Shown here: in pieces, positions 62,747-64,000 of the stretch
Position numbering within the stretch: position 1 is the stretch's first letter
How the letters are laid out: each line of letters starts with the position of its first letter
IMG/VR virus record: IMGVR_UViG_3300013005_000031
Span: 1-64,000 of that record
Reading direction: 5' to 3' (one strand)
Source: a virus
Length of the DNA: 64,000 nt
Program-made: the position numbers and the translations under genes
The notes under the pieces: model-generated
The model's database searches: none
Told to the model about the DNA's origin: nothing
Seen by the model: the letters and a program-made list of their open reading frames with translations, nothing else

Positions 62747-63411
62747 TATCTAAGAGTGTTTTGACCATCATCAGCACCATCTGAAGGTACTTGCATAGTC
62801 ATGGTTAATTCTTTAATTACAAATTGCTCTACTTCAGAAAATAAATATTCTGGAATATTCAGTTGTTTATCTTGAGCTATTTCACATTGTTCTTTATCAT
62901 TGCAAGGATCAGTAACTCCGTCAAATACTGCCTCTACTTTAATTGCTTCCCAATCAATATTAGGTGCATATAAGTAACCATTTAAATACCAGAAATACTT
63001 TCTAGTGTTATATTTAAATGTTGTTGTTTTAGTCATAGAAACCCAAGTACCTGGATCTGTTCTAAACATTTCTATACTACCATCTATTGAAGACACTGTA
63101 CGTATAATAGGTCCCATTGCACCATTGAGAATAGTTGGAAGCTTTTCTTTTGATCTTTTAAAGTAACATCCTGAATAAACTCCAAAACAACCAGCCTCTA
63201 CCTTATCTACATCAATAAGCTCTACATAGGGAAGAACTTGAAAGATTGAACTAATCTTCATTAACCTAAACTGGTTGTCTTCTCTCTTCATAAGAGTTTG
63301 ACCATACTTTAGCAATGAGCTATAAATTACCCTATCAGTTAAGAACGGATCTTCCTTAACTGCTTTTAGAGTATTTCTAACTCTTGATATTGCTTCTCCA
63401 ATAGTTGTCAT
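62746..63411 (-). CDS. crAss-like neck/head-completion protein (221 aa)
   Basis: The N-terminus MTTIGEAISRVRNTLKAVKE, followed by DPFLTDRVIYSSLLKYGQTL, has the helical start typical of head-tail connector and tail-tubular adaptors. The middle is beta-rich (YVELIDVDKVEAGCFGVYSG, then a GPIIRTVSSIDGS-type loop), and a C-terminal helix follows ELTMTMQVPSDGADDGQNTLR. The pattern matches what I recall for a conserved structural gene of crAss-like phages, encoded between the 190-residue protein and the 350-residue ring protein. It probably docks under the portal. It overlaps the upstream gene by 4 bases (ATGA) and the downstream one by 1 base. Its four or so Cys residues (CFGVYSGC, CNDKEQC) could form a metal site. 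Confidence 0.78.
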   Translation of the reverse strand: MTTIGEAISRVRNTLKAVKEDPFLTDRVIYSSLLKYGQTLMKREDNQFRLMKISSIFQVLPYVELIDVDKVEAGCFGVYSGCYFKRSKEKLPTILNGAMGPIIRTVSSIDGSIEMFRTDPGTWVSMTKTTTFKYNTRKYFWYLNGYLYAPNIDWEAIKVEAVFDGVTDPCNDKEQCEIAQDKQLNIPEYLFSEVEQFVIKELTMTMQVPSDGADDGQNTLR

Positions 63412-63989
63412 AGTTCAAATTCATTATAGTTTTCTAATTTTTTCTTATCAGCACTAATAAGATAATCTGCATAAAGTTTTCCAGTATATAGCTTATCTAT
63501 TTTAGCTGTGGGTAAAACCTGCAAATAAATATTCCAGTTTTCTGTATATGCTTTTGCTACTGCTCTTTTAAATTCTCTGCATGCAGTAAATCCCCAAAAT
63601 TCTCTATTCTTCATTTTGTGTTTAGGAGCATAGTTTGAAAAAAATATTTTAGCAAGTTTACCATCTGTTTCCCAGTTTTTATTTGTTACCGCAACACCAT
63701 ACTTATTAGACTTAGCAAAATCAATATTATCTTTCTTACTTGTTTGACATGTTCCAATAAATAACCATCCCACCTGCTCTGGTAACAATACTCCATCTCT
63801 TGTATCAATAACTGTCTGATATAAAATTTGATTAAATCTTTTAATGATCTTTCTCAAATCTTTATCATCCATGTTTTTATACTTAGGATGTTTCTTTTTA
63901 AAACTTTCAAAGAACTCTTTGTTCATTGTTGTGTGCACGTCAGGTCTATACCTGGGAGCAGTAAGATCTGGCTTTTTAAATTCCTTCAT
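63408..63989 (-). CDS. Conserved crAss-like structural-block protein (193 aa)
   Basis: The protein opens with basic residues (MKEFKKPDLTAPRYRPDVHT), then FFESFKKKHPKYKNMDDKDL, IDTRDGVLLPEQVGWLFIGT and FSNYAPKHKMKNREFWGFTA followed by CREFKRAVAKAY. This series is familiar to me from the structural gene block of crAss-like phages, and it is one of the stronger reasons for the group assignment. Its biochemical role is unknown to me; it may be a neck or head-completion component. It is the first gene of the minus-strand run visible here. The 11 bases upstream to the window edge (63990-64000) contain in-frame stops but no visible promoter. Its TGA overlaps the next ATG by 2 bases. Confidence 0.78.
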   Translation of the reverse strand: MKEFKKPDLTAPRYRPDVHTTMNKEFFESFKKKHPKYKNMDDKDLRKIIKRFNQILYQTVIDTRDGVLLPEQVGWLFIGTCQTSKKDNIDFAKSNKYGVAVTNKNWETDGKLAKIFFSNYAPKHKMKNREFWGFTACREFKRAVAKAYTENWNIYLQVLPTAKIDKLYTGKLYADYLISADKKKLENYNEFEL

Positions 63990-64000
63990 ACTATACTATT

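Noticed and set aside
1-64000. Stop-codon reassignment, known in some crAss-like phages
   Set aside because: TAA, TAG and TGA all end genes that abut or overlap their neighbours, and no gene needs a read-through stop.
1-64000. tRNA genes, CRISPR arrays and insertion sequences
   Set aside because: No cloverleaf-like stretch, regularly spaced repeat or transposase was seen; nearly all sequence is accounted for by packed genes.
63990-64000. Possible further gene at the right edge
   Set aside because: The last 11 bases contain stops in the minus strand and are too short to judge.

Overview
The window reads as part of the genome of a large, low-G+C, lytic double-stranded DNA phage of the crAss-like group (Crassvirales); members with known hosts infect Bacteroidota. 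The main support is (i) a giant minus-strand protein with the DFDID metal-binding loop of the crAss-like two-barrel RNA polymerase, (ii) a tail protein that reads as the crAss-like muzzle/stabilization protein, followed by three neck/ring-type genes, (iii) a run of very large virion 'cargo' proteins, and (iv) an oppositely oriented block with family B DNA polymerase, a PD-(D/E)XK nuclease and a MoxR-type ATPase. Family assignments come from reading motifs; no search was run. All three standard stop codons end real genes, so there is no sign of the stop-codon recoding seen in some relatives.

Left block (about 1-10.48 kb, plus strand): tightly packed genes, many with overlapping stop and start codons. 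In order: the end of an unknown gene, two small proteins resembling DUF6878 and DUF6915, a 56-residue protein, a helical protein, a metallopeptidase-like/VWA protein with its MoxR-type AAA+ partner, a conserved-looking protein with an acidic tail, a RecB/Cas4-like nuclease, two unknown proteins, family B DNA polymerase ending in a beta-clamp-binding peptide, a DUF932-like protein with an acidic Phe-Phe tail, and a small basic protein. RNA hairpins sit in the three larger gaps.

Right block (10.48-64 kb, minus strand, transcribed right to left): three neck/tail genes, the 1827-residue muzzle protein, and then eight more proteins of 1052-3480 residues. Nine giant genes cover about 51 kb. They carry recognisable enzyme-like parts: a SET domain, HExxH metallopeptidase sites in three proteins, a nucleotidyltransferase signature, a PD-(D/E)XK signature, LysM, a QSD-type module known from large polyvalent proteins, and the RNA polymerase. 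By analogy with studied crAss-like phages, this cargo is probably packaged and injected with the DNA, so that the virion polymerase can transcribe early genes and the other domains can act on the host.

The least explained signal is a set of short motifs shared by otherwise unrelated giant proteins between 39.3 and 56.2 kb: a (V/L)PKA(S/R)xG peptide, a C-terminal 'LTxxEIDKYxKGGYIxED' peptide, GG-flanked basic segments and a CPPG...C mini-module. One copy of the C-terminal motif lies inside the 1741-residue protein and marks a likely fusion point. These may be packaging, assembly or processing tags for virion cargo. The two blocks are convergent and their last codons overlap by 4 bases at 10479-10482.
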